Source of the DNA: JAXMEB01 sp046348545 | GTDB lineage: Bacteria > Pseudomonadota > Gammaproteobacteria > Berkiellales > Berkiellaceae | DNA: 64,000 nt | Assembly (NCBI GenBank): GCA_046348545.1 | Contig: JAXMEB010000003.1 | Span: forward strand, 372,001-436,000 | Direction of reading: 5' to 3' | Position numbers and translations under genes: made by a program | In this document: positions 61,527 to 64,000 of the stretch, in pieces | How positions within the stretch are numbered: the first letter of the stretch is position 1 | Layout of the letters: every line of letters begins with the position of its first letter | The notes under the pieces: model-generated | Seen by the model: only the letters and a program-made list of their open reading frames with translations | Database searches by the model: none | What the model was told of the DNA's origin: nothing

Positions 61527-64000
61527 ATGGATATTATTAAGAGGCTAATTAATAAGATTTATCGGATAGGTGGCACAGTTATCATATTGGTAGCCACCAT
61601 TTTAGTCCTATTGCGATCAGTGACCCCATTCATCTCTATCGAACCCTATCTCCCAGCAAATTTTCCTCATGAGAAGGCAAAATTGATATGGGAAGGTTGG
61701 CAGCCAGGCATTAGATTCTATAATGTAAGCCTTACAGAACCATTTCAAGCCAAATTTAGACGAGTCTCTGTGATATTAAATTGGCCTGCTTCATTGCTGA
61801 GTCGAGAATGGCGCTTGAAAAAAATTAGTATCCACGGTGTCCAAACTGAAATTTTGCTAGATGGTCATGCGCCTTTACTAGATCTGGAGTGGTGGCATGA
61901 TATTCAAAAAGCTTTACGTCATCATTGGAGACGATGCCCTATTTTCATTGTAGAAGATGTTGATGCAGGGATCATTCAGCAAGCTCGTTTGATATTCAGT
62001 TTTGGCGATACGTTAAATATTCGAGGTGCAGGGAAAATCGCAAGAAATGACGCTATTGATATTAATTTCGGAGTGGCGTTAAAAGATTGGATGTCTCAAA
62101 AAGACGAAGTAGACGGTTTGTTGTATTTGAATGTTTTTGGACTTCCCCTAACAGAGGCTGTGAGCTATTTCCCTTCAATTGGCTTACCTCATATTGAATC
62201 AGGCAAAACCTCCCTTGAAGCTTGGACCTATCTTAAAGACAAAGCACCAACCCGAGGCGTGATTCTCCTCGAAGGTTTTGATATTCAGATTCGAGATGGT
62301 CTCATAAATAACCGCTTAGATTATTTAAAGGGTAGTCTGGGATTTACAAGGCGAGCTGATCAACTAGAGTTATGGGGCAAACAATTTCACTTTGCTAAAA
62401 CAGATATCGATCGTAAATTAATCAAAAAAACGCTGCCAACCGAATTTAACTTAAAGATTTCTGACGACAACATAGAGTATCGGGCAAGTGCGCTTGGATT
62501 AAGTGACTGGCGACCGTTCTTATCTTCTCTTATCTTTCTCCCAAAGCCATTGAAGTTGTTACTGAGCGAATATGAAACAGAAGGGACTGTCAATTTTCTG
62601 CATTTTTCAGTCGATTCAAAATATCGGCCGGAATTTGTGAGAGGGAAAGTAGAGAACTTAAAGCTTTTATCAAGAGATCTGCCCGGATTTAAAGGGCTTA
62701 CTGGAGCATTTGTCTACAAAAATAAAATAGGGCGTGCTGAAATTCAAGGTGAAAAACTGACTTTGTTACATCCAAAATTTTTTTCAAAACCCTTAAAGGT
62801 TGCCAATCCTCGTGGCAGTATCTGGTGGCAAGAGGACGCTTCTGAAGTTGGTCGAACGGTATGGATTGAGCAGTGTGCAGGGGATCTACAGCAAACCCCA
62901 TTTTTCGCTAGCCTGAAATATCGAAATCATCCAACCAATTCAGAAATTGATTTATACGCTAAAATGGATGCGATTCAAATTCAAGACATGCATAGTTTGT
63001 TGCCTAAGCCTGTGATGAATCCTTTGTTGGTAGAATGGCTAGATGCTGCATTAAAGCAAGGTACACTGGAATCGACTGAGGCCAGAGTGAAAGGGCCTTT
63101 AAAGCATTTTCCGTTTGCGCATCAGGAAGGGACTTTCAAAATTTTAATGTCTTTTAAAGATACGACTTTAAACTATGTTCATGAATGGCCTGAACTGTCT
63201 CATCTCACTGGTCATATTGAATTTGATCGTCAGATGATCTCAATCGAAGCGAATGAGGGCAGGATTGCAGAAAGCCCGTTAACAGTAAAAGCTTGGATCC
63301 GTGATTTAACGGCTCCAGTTAATAAGCTGACCATTCAAGCAGAGGTTGACAGCACATTAGAAAAGGGATTAGAAGTTGTTCAACATTCTCCATTAGCGAA
63401 GACGCTGGGTAGGAGCTTATCTCCTTTTTATTTGTCTGGACCGATGCTCTTATCGCTGAAACTTAACATTCCATTAGCTCAGGAACATGATTTAGAAACG
63501 GATGTAAAAGGGGTTGTGCATGTTCATGATGCGCAATTTAGCGTTAAAGACTGGGCTTTAGATATTAATGAGCTATCGGGTGATTTTGTTTTCACGGACA
63601 ATGATTTAACTGCGTCAGGCGTAACGGGGAATTTATTGGGCGCACCGACGCAGTTTTCAGTTAAAAGCGATGTGGTGGATCCATATTCTCAGATTCAAGT
63701 CAAAGCTTCAGGCTATCTTCATCCAGAATATATTGCAGAATGGGCAAGGAGGGAAGTACAGTCCTGGATCGAAGGAGAAGCCCCCTATTCAGCAGATTTA
63801 ATTTTTTCATCTAAAGATCATTATGAAGAAGGGCACTTGAAAATTCAATCAGACTTGAAAGGCCTTGCCATTCTCTTACCGGAGCCTTTTGATAAACCGA
63901 AAGATATTAGACAAGATGCTGAGCTAAAGCTCTTTTTTCAACCTAATGGAAGACTGCGTTTTCAAGGGCAATATGGGGAAAATATCACATTTGCATTTAG
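61527..64000 (+). CDS. yhdP: YhdP-type AsmA-like protein (3' part beyond the window)
   Basis: Frame open from an ATG at 61527 to the window end (824 codons visible). One N-terminal membrane helix (GTVIILVATILVLLRSV) is followed by a periplasmic region of repeating beta-rich segments, the architecture of YhdP/AsmA-like bridge proteins that move phospholipids to the outer membrane. It follows rng directly (10 bases), as in E. coli and Pseudomonas. No strong ribosome site precedes the ATG. The gene was assigned by frame, position and membrane topology rather than by a catalytic motif. Confidence 0.85.
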   Translation, partial: MDIIKRLINKIYRIGGTVIILVATILVLLRSVTPFISIEPYLPANFPHEKAKLIWEGWQPGIRFYNVSLTEPFQAKFRRVSVILNWPASLLSREWRLKKISIHGVQTEILLDGHAPLLDLEWWHDIQKALRHHWRRCPIFIVEDVDAGIIQQARLIFSFGDTLNIRGAGKIARNDAIDINFGVALKDWMSQKDEVDGLLYLNVFGLPLTEAVSYFPSIGLPHIESGKTSLEAWTYLKDKAPTRGVILLEGFDIQIRDGLINNRLDYLKGSLGFTRRADQLELWGKQFHFAKTDIDRKLIKKTLPTEFNLKISDDNIEYRASALGLSDWRPFLSSLIFLPKPLKLLLSEYETEGTVNFLHFSVDSKYRPEFVRGKVENLKLLSRDLPGFKGLTGAFVYKNKIGRAEIQGEKLTLLHPKFFSKPLKVANPRGSIWWQEDASEVGRTVWIEQCAGDLQQTPFFASLKYRNHPTNSEIDLYAKMDAIQIQDMHSLLPKPVMNPLLVEWLDAALKQGTLESTEARVKGPLKHFPFAHQEGTFKILMSFKDTTLNYVHEWPELSHLTGHIEFDRQMISIEANEGRIAESPLTVKAWIRDLTAPVNKLTIQAEVDSTLEKGLEVVQHSPLAKTLGRSLSPFYLSGPMLLSLKLNIPLAQEHDLETDVKGVVHVHDAQFSVKDWALDINELSGDFVFTDNDLTASGVTGNLLGAPTQFSVKSDVVDPYSQIQVKASGYLHPEYIAEWARREVQSWIEGEAPYSADLIFSSKDHYEEGHLKIQSDLKGLAILLPEPFDKPKDIRQDAELKLFFQPNGRLRFQGQYGENITFAF

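Overview
This window looks like a chromosomal segment of a gammaproteobacterium, most likely from the Legionellales or a close host-associated relative. The support is the gene order (lptE-leuS, lnt-corC-ybeY-ybeZ-miaB, ychF-pth-rplY-prs-tRNAGln-ispE-lolB, TPR-hemA-prfA-prmC, gatBAC, rng-yhdP), moderate-to-low GC, a Francisella/Legionella-type pantothenate operon with panG, and proteins that resemble intracellular-pathogen effectors. The order-level assignment is inference; there is no rRNA in the window.

Layout. 1-2837: lptE (partial) and leuS on the minus strand. 2997-13481: a compact five-gene plus-strand operon encoding a TolC-like outer-membrane lipoprotein, an RND-type adaptor, a DUF4347/cadherin-like surface protein, a HlyD-type fusion protein and a fused PqqD-like/M50 protease/HlyD protein, with no ABC ATPase. 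13519-19252: an outer-membrane barrel, a TPR-like orphan, an amino-acid permease, a secreted phytase-like cysteine phosphatase and a Deg-type serine protease without signal peptide. 19460-26530: lnt, an inserted AAA/DUF4143 gene, corC, ybeY, ybeZ and miaB. 26531-37578: an accessory zone with a large CX5R (SopB/SidF-type) phosphatase-like protein, an orphan bufferin-like precursor, an alpha/beta hydrolase, NUDIX, a DipZ-like thiol-redox protein, tRNA-Met, an orphan gene and an IS256-family insertion sequence. 37621-44020: ychF, pth, rplY, prs, tRNA-Gln, ispE and lolB, interrupted between rplY and prs by a double-glycine-leader peptide gene and an orphan gene. 44179-49932: an L,D-transpeptidase-like gene, panG-panB-panC-coaX and a long coiled-coil protein, inserted between lolB and its usual TPR neighbour. 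50032-64000: TPR protein, hemA-prfA-prmC, a small membrane protein, a second double-glycine-leader peptide, gatBAC, a degenerate MreB-like gene where mreBCD-maf normally lies, rng and the start of yhdP.

The window is littered with a family of short palindromic elements (about 96-131 bp, TATA at both ends, imperfect terminal inverted repeats). They lie between genes and also run into coding sequence, where they supply new C-termini to panC and two orphan genes. This resembles the behaviour of Rickettsia palindromic elements.

The most promising candidates for undescribed biology are: the ABC-less TolC/HlyD/M50 export-and-processing cassette with its LEARLMFDGA-tagged DUF4347 protein; the gene-invading palindromic element family; the two orphan microcin-like double-glycine peptides; and the large CX5R effector-like phosphatase.
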